From contig VGIR01000001.1 in assembly GCA_016867815.1 (NCBI GenBank), forward strand, positions 1 through 64,000: a DNA stretch of 64,000 nt. The letters are read 5' to 3'. Below the pieces are notes generated by a model. The model did not search any database and was not told where the DNA came from. It saw only the letters and a program-made list of their open reading frames with translations. Positions 63,758 through 64,000 of the stretch are shown piece by piece (position 1 is the stretch's first letter; each line of letters opens with the position of its first letter). A program made the translations under genes and the position numbers. This DNA comes from a candidate division WOR-3 bacterium. Lineage in GTDB: Bacteria; Hydrothermota; Tepidihabitantia; Tepidihabitantales; Tepidihabitantaceae.

Positions 63758-64000
63758 CTATGGTTTCGCCGCGATGAGAGCTTTGTGCAAGTGGAGATGC
63801 AGCAGGGCAGGATTGAGGCCGGCGCGGCGAAGCAGCCGGAAGTAGGGTTCGAGCGCGAGCGGATGCTCGTGGTCCGGGCTGCGCGGGTCAATGAACTGGT
63901 CGGAGAACTGGCCGGAGCGGACGCCGTGAAGGTGCTGGAGCCGACTAAGAACGCTCCGCAGTTGCCGGCCGAACCCGGCCCGGTCTAGCGCGATCCGGTC
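63758..64000 (-). CDS. C-terminal part of a gene running off the right edge
   Basis: An uninterrupted minus-strand frame of 80 codons enters from the right edge and ends with TAG (63760-63758). Its codons are well behaved and the product looks like a real protein end (DRIALDRAGFGRQLRSVLSR; EPYFRLLRRAGLNPALLHLH; ending KALIAAKP). The family is not recognised. It contains no in-frame ATG, so the true start lies outside the window. It is convergent with the cargo gene. The opposite-strand frame here is a shadow. Confidence 0.65.
   Translation of the reverse strand, partial: DRIALDRAGFGRQLRSVLSRLQHLHGVRSGQFSDQFIDPRSPDHEHPLALEPYFRLLRRAGLNPALLHLHLHKALIAAKP

Noticed and set aside
63629-63988. 119-residue plus-strand frame at the right edge
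   Set aside because: It covers a terminator hairpin and lies antisense to a better frame on the minus strand.

Overview
The window looks like chromosome of an uncultured, GC-rich, Gram-negative-type bacterium of the wider FCB group. The gene content would fit a lineage such as candidate division WOR-3, but that name is an inference. The support is: six secreted proteins ending in type IX secretion (T9SS) style C-terminal modules or degenerate versions of them, a PorX-type regulator beside its likely sensor kinase, two GWxTD-domain proteins, an Mla-type lipid ABC transporter, and a RicT/PSP1 protein. I saw no rRNA, tRNA or CRISPR array.

Layout. 1-4.6 kb: a truncated sialidase-like cargo gene, divergent from a sensor kinase and PorX-like regulator. 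4.8-5.8 kb: an exported PEGA-type protein. 5.9-13.7 kb (minus): asnS, a 36-residue basic protein, addB and addA. 13.8-22.5 kb (plus): mlaEFD, an MBL-fold hydrolase, mutL-miaA, metK-ahcY. 22.7-26.5 kb (minus): an unknown protein and a T9SS cargo. 26.8-33.6 kb (plus): a GNAT protein, then two GWxTD proteins, ricT, thiC and a class V aminotransferase. 33.7-40.2 kb (minus): prfA-prmC-nadK-recN-CDP-alcohol transferase, and a toast-rack lipoprotein. 40.4-47 kb: cupin, GNAT, a frameshifted nucleotidyltransferase, a ChaN-like lipoprotein, a cargo gene, and dense non-coding repeats. 47.1-50.6 kb (minus): a compositionally different operon led by an AIPR-type (abortive infection) protein. 50.9-53.8 kb (plus): a 12-bp minisatellite followed by four small related unknown proteins and a sigma factor. 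53.9-58.4 kb: two cargo genes. 58.5-61.9 kb (minus): butyrate kinase and indolepyruvate:ferredoxin oxidoreductase. 62.3-63.6 kb: a last cargo gene. The 5'-truncated reading frame of another gene runs off the right edge.

Three structures cut across the genes. (1) A promoter grammar recurs: TTGAC(A/T), a spacer of 16 (sometimes 17) bp, then a TANNNT-like box. In nine genes the start codon lies only 5-8 bases after the -10 box with no Shine-Dalgarno sequence, so the mRNAs should be leaderless; the secreted cargo genes and others instead have leaders with strong AGGAGG sites. (2) Degenerate short-period repeats fill intergenic gaps and also run in frame through conserved genes (addA, addB, the MBL hydrolase, prmC, the 51-52 kb cluster), where they encode low-complexity loops. 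(3) GC-rich hairpins, often followed by TCTG-type tails, close many transcription units.

The two best candidates for undescribed systems are the AIPR operon and the sigma-factor cluster, whose four companion proteins appear to share a KW-x(2)-RGL-like motif.
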